Origin: Actinomycetota bacterium
Lineage (GTDB): Bacteria > Actinomycetota > Acidimicrobiia > Acidimicrobiales > Microtrichaceae
Direction: 5' to 3'
NCBI GenBank assembly: GCA_016703525.1
Contig: JADJBW010000001.1
Span: forward strand, 434,001 to 498,000
DNA length: 64,000 bases
How positions within the stretch are numbered: position 1 is the first letter of the stretch; every line of letters begins with the position of its first letter. Positions 8,078 to 17,155 of this stretch are shown piece by piece. The notes beneath the pieces are model-generated. The model saw nothing but the letters and a program-made list of their open reading frames with translations, searched no databases and was not told the origin of the DNA. A program made the position numbers and the translations under genes.

Positions 8078-10381
8078 ATGCGGATCGAGGTCAAGCCGAC
8101 GCTCGGCCGGCACGCCGACCGCTGGGACAAACTGGTCGTCGCGGCGCCCTCACCCTCACCGTTCCTGCTTTCGTGGTGGATCGACGAGGTCGGCCGCGGC
8201 GAGCAGCTCCGCGTGCTGGTATTCGACGGCGACGAAGCCGGCGACGCTGCCGGCAACGGCGACGGGTTGGGCGAGCTGATCGGCGGCCTCGCCCTGCAGC
8301 GCTCCCGCCGCGGCGGCGTGGAGGTGCTGGAACTCGCGGGCGACGGGCCGCTGTGCCCCGACCATCTCGACATCGTGGCGCTGCCGGAACGGCGCGGCGA
8401 GGTTGCCGCGGCCATCCGGCAGTGGCTCGGTCGGTCGGGCTCGCGCGTGCTCGACTTTCGAGGGGTCGATCCCGACGCGCTGCTCGTCGGGCACACGCCG
8501 GGTGTCGGCGAGATCCTCGCGATCGAGGTCGCTCCGTTTACGCGGCTTCCCTCCGATGCGGCCGCGTATCTCGCCGAGCGTCCGGGACGGTTCCGGTCGA
8601 CGGTGACGCGTGGCGAGCGGCGGCTCGCCCGCGAAGGGGTGACGGTTCGCCTGGTCGACGGCAACGACCACGACGCCGTCGAGCGGGCGCTCGACGCATT
8701 GCACCGGTTGCACGACGGGCGCTGGGGCGACACGTCGGAGTTCCTCGACGAATGGACGAGCGTCGCCGCCGCGCTGCGGCGCGGGGCCGCCGCCGGCGCC
8801 GTTCGATTCGGCGAACTCGTCGTCGCGGGCTCCGATGCCGCTGGCTCCGACACCGCCGACTCCGACGCCGCTGGCGGGGAGGGCTCCGCTGACGGAGAGG
8901 GCGGAGCGGCCGGCGAGACGATCGCCGTGGAGGTCGATCTGGTGGTCGGCTCGCGCGCCGCCTTCTACCAAGCGGGTCGTCTGACCGATCATCGGTGGCG
9001 TGCGTCCGGTTCGGTGCTGCGCATGGCGCTGGTGCGCAGCGCGATCGAGTCGGGCGCCACCGAGTACGACCTGTTGCGCGGCGGCGAGGCGTACAAGGCC
9101 GACTGGGCCCGTGGGTCGCGTCCGGTCATGCGGATCCGACGAGGAGTCGGGCCGCTCGGCGCGGCGATGGTCGCGGCCCTGCGCCTCAATGCGGCGCTGC
9201 AGACCCGCCGCGCCGCACGATCCTCGGCAACTGCCGACGCCGACACGGCCAGCGGCGACGCGAGCGACAGCCTCGGCGACGCGGCATCCGGCGCCGGCCA
9301 GGCGCGGATCGTCTTCTATTCCGAGGCCGCCGAGTTGGGGGGCGCCGAGACGGCGGCGAAGCACTTGCTCGGTGGGCTCGACCAGCGATTCGCGGTGACG
9401 ATCGTGGGTACCACGCCCGACGTCGTGGCCGAACTGGCGACGGCGCGTCCGGCGTCGTCAACGCTGGTGCTGCCGGCGATCCACGACCGATCCGACGTGG
9501 GCGCGATCGTCGCGCACCGCCGCGCGATCGCGGCGCTGCGGCCCGACATCTTCCACGCCAACCTGGGCGACGGCTCGTCGTGCCAGTACGCGCTGCTCGC
9601 CGCGCTCTCCGTTCGCGGCGTCGCCGTCGTCGCATCGGAGCACTCGCCGATGGGGGTTCGCTCCGAGCTGTCCCGGCGCATCAAGTCGCGTGCTGCTCGA
9701 CGTTTCGATGCCCACACCGCCGTCGGCCGAGCGGCAGCGCGGGCGGTCGAGATGGACGTGTCGCTACCCGAGGGATCGGTCACCGTGATCCCGAACGGCG
9801 TCCCGCCGCTCGACCTCGATCCGCCGCCGCGCGACATCGCCGACCCGCTGGTCGGGGTGATCGCACGCTTCGATCCGGTCAAGGGCGTCGACGTCGCGAT
9901 CGAGGCCGTCGCACGTCTCAGCGGCGTCCACCTCGACATCGCCGGCGACGGGCGCGAGCGTCCCGCGATCGAGTCGCTGATCGATCGGCTCGGCGTTGCC
10001 GACCGTGTGCGCCTGCTCGGCTATCGCGCCGACGCCCGCCACCTGCTCGCGACCTTCGACGTGTTCGTGCTCGCGTCGCGGCTCGAGGGCATGTCGATGT
10101 CGATCATCGAGGCGATGCTCGCCGGTACCCCGCTCGTCGCGACCGACGTGGGCAGCATCCGCGAGGTCATCGAGCACGAGGTCACGGGCCTGATCGTTCC
10201 GCCGGAGGATCCGGAAGCACTGGCGCAGGCCATCCGGCGGCTCCTGGACGACCCTGCATGGGCGCGTGACCTGGCCGACGCCGCTCGTTCCGTCGCGCTC
10301 GACCGGTTCACCGCGGCGGCAAACGTCGCGTCGTTCGAGTCGCTGTACGACCGGGTCCTCGCCGCTCGACGCAAGGCCTGA
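8078..10381 (+). CDS. fusion: CelD/FemAB-like acetyltransferase + GT4 glycosyltransferase
   Basis: A 767-residue protein with two enzymatic halves. Residues about 1-370 resemble the GNAT/FemAB-like CelD family: LLSWWIDEVG near the start, then ALHRLHDGRWG, RAAFYQAG and YDLLRGGEAYKADWA. An Ala/Asp/Gly-rich insert at about 250-285 looks disordered. Residues about 405-767 form a GT-B glycosyltransferase of the GT4 type: FYSEAAELGGAE, VIPNGVPP, GVIARFDPVKGVD, then the donor-site region ASRLEGMSMSIIEAMLAGTP. GT4 enzymes are retaining and use nucleotide sugars. The pairing suggests a surface glycan that is both acylated and glycosylated. It starts 4 bases after the GH27 gene. Confidence 0.85.
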   Translation: MRIEVKPTLGRHADRWDKLVVAAPSPSPFLLSWWIDEVGRGEQLRVLVFDGDEAGDAAGNGDGLGELIGGLALQRSRRGGVEVLELAGDGPLCPDHLDIVALPERRGEVAAAIRQWLGRSGSRVLDFRGVDPDALLVGHTPGVGEILAIEVAPFTRLPSDAAAYLAERPGRFRSTVTRGERRLAREGVTVRLVDGNDHDAVERALDALHRLHDGRWGDTSEFLDEWTSVAAALRRGAAAGAVRFGELVVAGSDAAGSDTADSDAAGGEGSADGEGGAAGETIAVEVDLVVGSRAAFYQAGRLTDHRWRASGSVLRMALVRSAIESGATEYDLLRGGEAYKADWARGSRPVMRIRRGVGPLGAAMVAALRLNAALQTRRAARSSATADADTASGDASDSLGDAASGAGQARIVFYSEAAELGGAETAAKHLLGGLDQRFAVTIVGTTPDVVAELATARPASSTLVLPAIHDRSDVGAIVAHRRAIAALRPDIFHANLGDGSSCQYALLAALSVRGVAVVASEHSPMGVRSELSRRIKSRAARRFDAHTAVGRAAARAVEMDVSLPEGSVTVIPNGVPPLDLDPPPRDIADPLVGVIARFDPVKGVDVAIEAVARLSGVHLDIAGDGRERPAIESLIDRLGVADRVRLLGYRADARHLLATFDVFVLASRLEGMSMSIIEAMLAGTPLVATDVGSIREVIEHEVTGLIVPPEDPEALAQAIRRLLDDPAWARDLADAARSVALDRFTAAANVASFESLYDRVLAARRKA

Positions 10382-10433
10382 CGGCGTCGGCCGGCCGTGC
10401 CGAGGGATGTGCGCCGCCGGGTGGTTGCACCCG

Positions 10434-10439
10434 TAGCGT
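10434..10439 (+). promoter_or_regulatory. leaderless-type -10 of the FkbM gene
   Basis: TAGCGT is followed by 7 bases and a GTG at 10447. This spacing favours 10447 over the upstream GTG at 10438, which overlaps the hexamer. Confidence 0.45.
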
Positions 10440-10446
10440 GGGAGCC

Positions 10447-11232
10447 GTGGTTTCCGCCTCACTCGGTGTCGCACTCGCAGCAGCCCGCCTTCGGTTCCGC
10501 CCGTGGGTCGTGAACTCGCATGGCGAGCGGCTCTTCGTCGATCCCCGAGACCATCGGGCATGGCGTCTCGCCTTCCATCGCGGTGCCCTCGACGGCGACG
10601 CGATCTCCGCGTGGCGTCGTCTCGTCGTCGGCCTGTCGCCGTCGATCGTGATCGATGTCGGCGCGAACTACGGCGAGGTGTTGCTGTCCACGGACTACCC
10701 GCGCGGTTCGGAGGTGCACGCCGTCGAAGCGAACCCGCGCGTCGCCCGCCACCTGCGTCGTTCGATCGATCGCAGCCGCACCGCTGCGATACTCCACGAG
10801 TGCGCCGCATCGTCGCGAGAGGGATCGGCGACGCTGACCCTCGACGAGCGTTCGTCGGGCCTTTCCACGCTCGAACCCGCTGGACGAGGGGAGCAGCTCA
10901 CGGTCCCGACCCGCACCCTCGACCGATTGGTGACCGCTCGGGGCGGCGTCCTGCTGGTGAAGGTCGAGGTCGAGGGGCACGAGATCGACGTGCTGGCCGG
11001 CATGATCGAACTGCTGGCCGCGGCATCGCAGTGGTGCGTGCTCGCCGAGTACCGCGACGGTGTCCACCCCGGCGCGGCGCTCGACGGTGCGTGCGTGTCG
11101 ACGGTGCACATCGGCGGGTCGGGGTTCGAGCCGTCGAGCATCGCAGCGGGCCCGCCCGACACGCGCCGCTTCACCAAGGACGTGGTGCTCTCCTCCGCTC
11201 CCCTGGCACAGTTGCTCGCCGACCCCTCATGA
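10447..11232 (+). CDS. FkbM-family SAM-dependent methyltransferase
   Basis: A 261-residue class I methyltransferase of the FkbM type. The SAM motif I is IVIDVGANYGEVLL, followed by the acidic VHAVEANPR. The family-typical SGLSTLEP, VPTRTLDRLV and VKVEVEGHEIDVLAGM follow in order. FkbM-like enzymes methylate hydroxyls of polyketides or surface sugars; beside a glycosyltransferase fusion a sugar O-methylation role is reasonable, though inferred. The GTG at 10447 is preferred for its promoter spacing; a GTG at 10438 would add three residues. Confidence 0.85.
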   Translation: MVSASLGVALAAARLRFRPWVVNSHGERLFVDPRDHRAWRLAFHRGALDGDAISAWRRLVVGLSPSIVIDVGANYGEVLLSTDYPRGSEVHAVEANPRVARHLRRSIDRSRTAAILHECAASSREGSATLTLDERSSGLSTLEPAGRGEQLTVPTRTLDRLVTARGGVLLVKVEVEGHEIDVLAGMIELLAAASQWCVLAEYRDGVHPGAALDGACVSTVHIGGSGFEPSSIAAGPPDTRRFTKDVVLSSAPLAQLLADPS

Positions 11233-11260
11233 TCGGCGGCGCGGGGCCGACGAGAGGTTG

Positions 11261-11887
11261 ATGACCCCGCCACGCGGCGAACCCCGACGTGCCCTTTGGC
11301 TGGCGCACCACGACGCGGACCACATGGAGCGCTGCGCTGTGGTCGCAGGACGCTACGTGTGCCGGCGGTGCCTCTGGCTCTATCCGGTCAGCGGCGTCGT
11401 CGCCGTGGCGGTCGCGACGACATCGGTGCCGGCCGCCTGGCAGGTCGCAGCCATGTGGGTGCTGCCGGTCCCTGCGGTCGTCGAGTGGGTCGGCGAGCAC
11501 GTGATGGCGTGGCGGTACCGTCGCCACCGCCAGGTTGCCGTGTCGCTGCTCGCCGCCGTCGCGTTGGGTGTGGCGTTCGCGATCCACGCGCGCCACCCGT
11601 TCGCAGTGCGCGCCGTCGCTCCGATGACGGCCTGGGTCGCGGTGTGCGCAGTCGCCTGGCTGGTCGGCGCAACGCGTCGCCGGAGCGAGACGGTCGCGTC
11701 GTGGGAAGCCGAGTTCGAGGCGGCCGAGCGGTCGCGGATCGCGCGGTTGTCGGCGCTGGTGTCGGCCGACGGCGACGAGATCGATCGGCGTCTCGACAAC
11801 GGCGGGGTGCGGCGCGCCACGGGGCACGCCCACGTCTCAGCCGGCGGTGACGAAGTCGATGAGCTCCTCGACGGCACCGATCAGTGA
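11261..11887 (+). CDS. small multi-pass membrane protein with paired Cys motif
   Basis: A 208-residue protein of unknown function. Near the N-terminus the pattern HMERC...GRYVCRRCLWLYP recalls DUF2085-like proteins, in which Cys residues precede membrane helices. Three to four hydrophobic segments follow between residues about 40 and 150 (VSGVVAVAVATTSVPAAW, VAVSLLAAVALGVAFA, WVAVCAVAWLVG). The C-terminal 55 residues are charged and probably cytoplasmic. GAGAGG lies before the ATG. The 3' end overlaps the convergent DUF3097 gene by 51 bases. The family link is tentative. Confidence 0.7.
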   Translation: MTPPRGEPRRALWLAHHDADHMERCAVVAGRYVCRRCLWLYPVSGVVAVAVATTSVPAAWQVAAMWVLPVPAVVEWVGEHVMAWRYRRHRQVAVSLLAAVALGVAFAIHARHPFAVRAVAPMTAWVAVCAVAWLVGATRRRSETVASWEAEFEAAERSRIARLSALVSADGDEIDRRLDNGGVRRATGHAHVSAGGDEVDELLDGTDQ

Positions 11888-12586
11888 CGTGTCGAGGTCG
11901 CGGTAGCTGTCGACCTTTCCGAGCAGTCGGCGCCAGAACGCCCGCGGTTCGGTCGCCGCCGAGCCGGTGACGGCGAGGCAGATCCCGTCCTTCCACGACG
12001 TCTCGCGCGGGATGTCGGGCCACGCGTCGAGGCCGACGACACGCGGGTCCACCGCGGCCCACACGTCGACGAATCGATGCCCGCGTACGAGCACTTCCGG
12101 GTGATCGATCGTGGCGGCCAACCGCGACTCCTTGGTGCCCTCGACCAGATGGTCGAGCAGGATGCCGAGCCGCCGTCCCTCGCGCGGGCCGAAGGCCCGG
12201 ACGATCGAGGCCACGTCGTCGGCGCCGTCCATCGGTTCGACGACGATGCCCTCCGAACGCAGGTCGTCGCCCCACACCTTCTCGATGAGCTCGGCATCGT
12301 GAACGCCCTCGACGAGGATGCGGCTCGCGCGGGCGACCCGCGCCGGCGCCTGGGGGGTGGCGATCGAGCCCGACGCCGTGAGCGGTGAGACCCGGCCGGC
12401 GATCGGCGTCGGCCGGACCAGCGTGATCGGCCGTCCGCCCACGAGGAAACTGCCCGGCGTGTTGCGGAAGCGGTGATCCCGCCCGCTGTCGTCGCGCAGC
12501 ACCACCGCCGCATCGCTCCATTCGACGATCGCCCCGACCAACCCGGTCGCCTGATGCACGACATCGCGACCGATGTCGGCGGGCAC
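11837..12586 (-). CDS. DUF3097 family protein (N-terminus frameshifted)
   Basis: A 249-residue open frame matching DUF3097, a conserved actinobacterial family of unknown function. Recognisable stretches are ATGLVGAIVEW, FLVGGRPITLVRP, ILVEGVHDAELIEKVWGDDLR (Toprim-like) and GILLDHLVEGTKES. The frame contains no ATG, GTG or TTG upstream of the GTG at 12586, yet 24 or so family-like residues precede it, so the native start is probably the ATG at 12672 in another frame (separate entry). Restoring one base gives 278 residues. It lies directly after hrpA and is probably translated with it. Confidence 0.8.
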   Translation of the reverse strand: MPADIGRDVVHQATGLVGAIVEWSDAAVVLRDDSGRDHRFRNTPGSFLVGGRPITLVRPTPIAGRVSPLTASGSIATPQAPARVARASRILVEGVHDAELIEKVWGDDLRSEGIVVEPMDGADDVASIVRAFGPREGRRLGILLDHLVEGTKESRLAATIDHPEVLVRGHRFVDVWAAVDPRVVGLDAWPDIPRETSWKDGICLAVTGSAATEPRAFWRRLLGKVDSYRDLDTSLIGAVEELIDFVTAG

Positions 12587-12672
12587 GTTGGGGTAGCGCG
12601 GGCCTTTCGGGGCCGCGCCGTCGATCTCGGGAGCGGCGTCAGGATGCCGCGTCGCAGCTCTCGCTCAGCCAT
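12587..12672 (-). other. frame-shifted N-terminal piece of the DUF3097 gene
   Basis: The ATG at 12672 overlaps the hrpA stop (ATGGCTGA) and begins MAERELRRGILTPLP. One extra C in the CCC run at 12629-12631 (minus strand) would join it to PEIDGAAPKG and the main frame. The total length 11837-12672 plus one base is then divisible by three. Confidence 0.65.
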
Positions 12673-15600
12673 GGCCGCCCGATCGTATTGGCTGCCCCGC
12701 CACGGCGCGTTGCATCGCCTTGCGCACCCGGGTCTCGCTGACGGGTTCGCGGGTGCCGACCTGCTCGGCGAAGGTCGCGACGCGCAGCTCTTCGAGCATC
12801 CAGTGCAGGCCCTCCACGGCGACTGGGTCGGCGATCGAGGCGGCCGCCCGATCGACCTCGGCCTCGAGCCGTCGCAGCGAACCGGTCGCCGCGGCGTCCG
12901 CATCGACGCGTCGCGGGAGCCGTGCGAGTCGGTGTTCGAGCGCCACGACATACCGCATGAGATCGGCGATGCGGGCCACGCCGACCGCCGCGAGGCACCC
13001 GTCGTAGACCAGCCGGTCGAGGTGTTCGGCGATGTCGGCGCGGCCCGGCATCAGCGCCGCGGGCGCCGATTCCGCGAGGCTGCCGGTGAGCGCTGCAGCG
13101 GCGTCGACGAGGGTGGCCACGGCGTCGATCTCGGCGCGACAGCGTGTGGTGAGCTCGCGCCGCGCCGTCGCGATCAGCGCCGACGCGGCCTCAGGCGTGC
13201 GCGCCGGGCCGCCGCCGGCGGTGATGAACTCGTCGAGGACGGCATCGGTCAGATCCGCGACGAGGCGTGCCTCGGTGCGCCACGGAGTCGCCGCGATCGC
13301 CAGCTTCGACGACGGCGACAAGCCGCGGGTGAGGTCGCGTCCCGGCCCCGGAACCGTGCACAGGATGAGGCGGCGCGTGCCCGCCCAGCCCTGCTCGAAC
13401 TGCTCGTCCTCGCTGGGGAACAACGCGACGCCGAACGTGTCGCCCTCGTCGACGAGCGCGGGGAACGCTCGCACCTCGATGCCGCCGGTGCGTGTGGTGA
13501 CCGAGGCGGGCAATGCCTCGAACTCCGGGGATCTCAGGCCGGTGCGGGTCAGGTCGTGCGAGGCCGACGTCGCCGTGACCGAGTCGCGCACCGCACCGTC
13601 GAGCCGGTCGCGCAGCGCCGAGAGATCGCGGTCGGCGTCGATGCGGGCGCCGGCCTCGTCGACCACGACGTAGCGGGGGAGAAGGTGCAGGGGGATGCGG
13701 GCCGGGTCGAACGAGGCCGGGTCGACCGGCGACCCGAGCAGCCGACCCACCTGTGCTGCGGTCGCGACCAGCAGATCGCCGACGGGCACGCCCATCGACG
13801 CGAGACGGCGGTCGATGTCGCGAGCCGAATCGGGGATCGGCACGAGCTGTTTGCGCAGGGACTTCGGCAGGGTGCGCAGCAGCGCCTCCACGATCTCGCC
13901 GCGCCGGCCGGGCACGACATCGGCGATCGCGTGACGGCGCAGCTGGTGGAGCATCGCGATCGGCACCTCAATGTCGACGCCGTCGTCTTCGTCGCCCGGT
14001 TCGAAGCGATAGTCGAGCGCGAGCGCTGCGTGGCCGTCGCGGTACTCGTCGGGGTAGGCATCGGGGTCGAGCGCGGCTGCGCCGGCCCCGAGCACCTGCT
14101 CCACGGTCAGGTCGAGGAGGTGCGGGTGGTCCCGAGCCGTGCGCGTCCACCAGCGGTCGAACATCGCGACCGAGGTGACCTTCGGGGGGAGTCGCTCGGC
14201 GAGGAGGTGGGCGAGGGCCTCGGGATCGATGTCGCCGGCGGCTCCACGTGCCTTCGCGGCGATGCGGTCTGCCTCCACGATGGTTCTGGCGTTGTGTTCG
14301 CAGAACGGCCAGCGGGCGTGCCAGTCGCCCTCCACGAGTGCGTGTAGCACGAACAGCCAGCGGGCGGCCTCGGCGTCGATCTTCGCCGTCGGCACGCGGC
14401 GTCCCGCGACGAGCGGAAGGCCGAAGAGCAGCACCCGCTCGATCGACATGGCGGCACCCGACTTGGACGACCACTCGGGCTCGTCGTAGGTGCGCCGCAC
14501 CAGGTGCTCGGCCGCCGCCTCGATCCACGCCGGCTGCACGCCGACCGCCGTGCGCGCCCACAGGCGGTTCGTCTCGACCAGCTCCGCTGCCATGACCCAG
14601 CGCGGCCCGCCCGAGGCGAGGGCCGAGCCGCGGGCGATACGGAACCGCGTGCCGCGGGCGCCGCGGTATTCGACGGCTGATCGTTCGCGCCGCGTGCGTC
14701 CGTCGTTGCGGCCGGACCGGTCGGCGCTCCGCGCTCCGCTCGACTCGTCGTCGCGCAGCCCGATGTGCGACAACATGCCGCTGAGCAGCGCTCGGTGAAT
14801 GGCCTCGGGCGACGCGGGCGCGTCGTTGCGGCGGATCCCCATCTCGCGACACGTCCGGTCCAGCTGGGCGACCAGGTCTTGCCATTCTCGGACCCGTAGC
14901 GAGTGGAGGAACTCCGATCGGCAGAGCTTGCGGAACTGGTTGCCCGAACGCTCGCGGCGCTGCTCGGCCAGGTACTCCCACAGCCGGAGCACGCCCAGGA
15001 AGTCGCTCGTGGGCTCGACGAATCGGGCGTGCGAGGCCCGGGCGGCGGCGTCGTTCTCGCTCGGGTACTCGCGCGGGTCCTGGATCGACAGCGCGGCGGC
15101 GATCACCTGCACTTCTCGCACCGCGCCCCACTCGTCGGCCGCGAGCAGCATCCGCCCCAGACGCGGGTCGACCGGAAGCCGCGCGAGGCGGCGGCCGATC
15201 GGGGTCAGCCAGTCGGGGTCGCCCGCCAGGTCGGGCACGACCGCGCCCAGCTCCTCGAGCAGCCCGATGCCGTCGCGCACCGCTGCGGCATCCGGCGGGT
15301 CGACGAACGGGAACGACTCCACGTCGCCGAGTCCGAGTGCCGCCATCTGCAACAGGACCGACGCGAGGTTGGTCCGGCGAATCTCGGGGTCGGTGAATCG
15401 CGGCCGCGCATCGAAGTCGGCCTCGTCGTAGAGGCGCACCGCGATGCCCGGACCGAGTCGGCCGCATCGCCCCGATCGTTGGTTGGCCGATGCCTGCGAG
15501 ATCGGTTCGATCGGGAGCCGCTGGACCTTTGTTCGCCGCGAGTACCGCGAGATCCGTGCGGTTCCGGGGTCGATGACGAACCGCACGCCGGGCACGGTGA

Positions 15601-16480
15601 TCGAGGTCTCGGCCACGTTGGTTGCGATCACCACCCGCCGGCCTCGGTGCGGCTGGAACACCTTGTGTTGGTCGGCGGCGGACAACCTGCCGTAGAGCGC
15701 GAGCACCTCGGTGCCGGGTTCGAGTCGACCCGACGATGTGAGGGCATCCGCGGTGTCTCGGATCTCGCGTTCGCCCGAGCAGAACACGAGCAGGTCGCCC
15801 GGCCCCTCACGGCACAGGCTCACGACCGCGTCGCAGATCGCGTCGGCCTGGTCGACGCCGGGATCGGGCGCCCGGTAGCGGATGTCGACGGGGTACGTGC
15901 GGCCCGAAACCTCGATCACGGGTGCGTTGCCGAAGTGCTCGCTGAAGCGGGCGGTGTCGATCGTCGCGGATGTGATGACGACGTGCAGGTCGGGCCGCCG
16001 CGGAAGGAGCGCCGCGAGGTAGCCGAGCAGGAAGTCGACGTTCAGGCTGCGCTCGTGGGCCTCGTCCACGATGATCGTGTGATACCGCCGCAGGTCGGGG
16101 TCGCGTTGGAGTTCCGCAAGCAACAGGCCATCGGTCATCACCCGGATGCGGGTGAACTTGCCGACCTGGTCGTGGAACCGGATCGAGTAGCCGACGAGGC
16201 CGCCGAGCGGTGTGTCGAGCTCCTCGGCGACCCGTTCGGCAACCGCCCGCGCGGCGATGCGCCGCGGCTGGGTGTGGCCGACCAACCCGGGGCGCCCGGC
16301 CGCGAGTTCGAGACACAGCTTGGGGATCTGCGTGCTCTTTCCCGACCCGGTCTCGCCCGCGACGACCACGACCTGGTGCTCGCGCAACGCGGCGCGCAGG
16401 TCGTCGAGGCGCTCCGTGATGGGCAACTCGGCGGGGTAGCGGATCTCGGGTTCGGGAGTGGTGGTCGGACGGGAGCGCAT
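12665..16480 (-). CDS. hrpA: ATP-dependent RNA helicase HrpA (DEAH box)
   Basis: A 1271-residue DEAH helicase, close to the about 1300 residues of E. coli HrpA. Near the start: Walker A GETGSGKST, HTQPRRIAARAVAERV, the DEAH box in IIVDEAHERSLNVDFLLGYL, and SATIDTARF. Domain 2 has NVAETSITVPGVRFVIDPG and motif VI QRSGRCGRLGPG. The helicase-associated and DUF3418 regions fill the rest. HrpA acts on RNA and has been linked to collided-ribosome rescue. The ATG at 16480 is preferred; the frame is open another 26 residues. The gene end overlaps the likely DUF3097 start. Confidence 0.95.
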   Translation of the reverse strand: MRSRPTTTPEPEIRYPAELPITERLDDLRAALREHQVVVVAGETGSGKSTQIPKLCLELAAGRPGLVGHTQPRRIAARAVAERVAEELDTPLGGLVGYSIRFHDQVGKFTRIRVMTDGLLLAELQRDPDLRRYHTIIVDEAHERSLNVDFLLGYLAALLPRRPDLHVVITSATIDTARFSEHFGNAPVIEVSGRTYPVDIRYRAPDPGVDQADAICDAVVSLCREGPGDLLVFCSGEREIRDTADALTSSGRLEPGTEVLALYGRLSAADQHKVFQPHRGRRVVIATNVAETSITVPGVRFVIDPGTARISRYSRRTKVQRLPIEPISQASANQRSGRCGRLGPGIAVRLYDEADFDARPRFTDPEIRRTNLASVLLQMAALGLGDVESFPFVDPPDAAAVRDGIGLLEELGAVVPDLAGDPDWLTPIGRRLARLPVDPRLGRMLLAADEWGAVREVQVIAAALSIQDPREYPSENDAAARASHARFVEPTSDFLGVLRLWEYLAEQRRERSGNQFRKLCRSEFLHSLRVREWQDLVAQLDRTCREMGIRRNDAPASPEAIHRALLSGMLSHIGLRDDESSGARSADRSGRNDGRTRRERSAVEYRGARGTRFRIARGSALASGGPRWVMAAELVETNRLWARTAVGVQPAWIEAAAEHLVRRTYDEPEWSSKSGAAMSIERVLLFGLPLVAGRRVPTAKIDAEAARWLFVLHALVEGDWHARWPFCEHNARTIVEADRIAAKARGAAGDIDPEALAHLLAERLPPKVTSVAMFDRWWTRTARDHPHLLDLTVEQVLGAGAAALDPDAYPDEYRDGHAALALDYRFEPGDEDDGVDIEVPIAMLHQLRRHAIADVVPGRRGEIVEALLRTLPKSLRKQLVPIPDSARDIDRRLASMGVPVGDLLVATAAQVGRLLGSPVDPASFDPARIPLHLLPRYVVVDEAGARIDADRDLSALRDRLDGAVRDSVTATSASHDLTRTGLRSPEFEALPASVTTRTGGIEVRAFPALVDEGDTFGVALFPSEDEQFEQGWAGTRRLILCTVPGPGRDLTRGLSPSSKLAIAATPWRTEARLVADLTDAVLDEFITAGGGPARTPEAASALIATARRELTTRCRAEIDAVATLVDAAAALTGSLAESAPAALMPGRADIAEHLDRLVYDGCLAAVGVARIADLMRYVVALEHRLARLPRRVDADAAATGSLRRLEAEVDRAAASIADPVAVEGLHWMLEELRVATFAEQVGTREPVSETRVRKAMQRAVAGQPIRSGGHG

Positions 16481-16530
16481 GGCGAGGTCAGGATGCCAGC
16501 TTCGTGGGCCGGCGGTGCGACGATATCGGC

Positions 16531-17040
16531 GTGGAACCGGCCGACTTCGACACCGCATGGCAGCTCGCCGAGCGGGTCCACGGGCCGCAGGCGGCGAAGG
16601 ACGGCGAGCCGTACCTGTGCCATGTGCGACGGGTGGTCGAGCGGGTGCGCGAACTCGCTCCGGTCGATCTCTCCGAACGGTGCGCCACAGCGGCCGCGCT
16701 GCACGACGTGGTGGAGGACACGGCAGTTGGCCTCGACGACCTCGCCTCGATGGGTTTCGACGACGACGTGGTCGCGGCGGTCGACTCGGTGACCGGCCGT
16801 GAGGGGGAGCCGTACATCGAACTGGTCAGGCGGGCGGCGGCCGACCCGGTCGGCCGCTGGGTGAAGCTGGCGGACAACCTCGACAACTCCGACGAGACCC
16901 GGCTCGCCCGGCTGCCCGAGGCCACCGCCGCGCGCCTGCGCGAGAAGTACGCGTCGGCCCGTCGGCTGCTTCGAGCCGCGTGCGCGGTCGGCGCCGATGA
17001 CCCGAGCCGTGACGAGCCGGAACCCGCTACTCCTTCGTGA
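16531..17040 (+). CDS. HD-domain phosphohydrolase, stand-alone SpoT/MESH1-like
   Basis: A protein of about 169 residues that is essentially one HD domain. The metal-binding pattern is YLCHVRRVVERV, AALHDVVEDTAVG with the HD pair, and VKLADNLDN, the same order as the (p)ppGpp hydrolase half of RelA/SpoT and of small alarmone hydrolases. It lacks synthetase and TGS/ACT domains. Alarmone hydrolysis is plausible, though other nucleotides are possible. The start is uncertain: the GTG at 16531 is chosen, while a GTG at 16504 adds nine residues. It diverges from hrpA, with 50 bases between the starts. Confidence 0.8.
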   Translation: MEPADFDTAWQLAERVHGPQAAKDGEPYLCHVRRVVERVRELAPVDLSERCATAAALHDVVEDTAVGLDDLASMGFDDDVVAAVDSVTGREGEPYIELVRRAAADPVGRWVKLADNLDNSDETRLARLPEATAARLREKYASARRLLRAACAVGADDPSRDEPEPATPS

Positions 17041-17155
17041 CGCGACCCGTCAGCTTCCCCCGCCGCGAGGCGCGATGTTCCAGTTGCCGCTCACGGTGTC
17101 GACGTGGTGGGATTTGGTGCGCAGCGCGCCGAGATCGTTTCGGTCGAGCTGGGAA

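Noticed and set aside
12473..16792. Two long rightward open frames (624 and 629 residues) across hrpA
   Set aside because: They are the complement of a fully motif-complete HrpA and show no recognisable domain.
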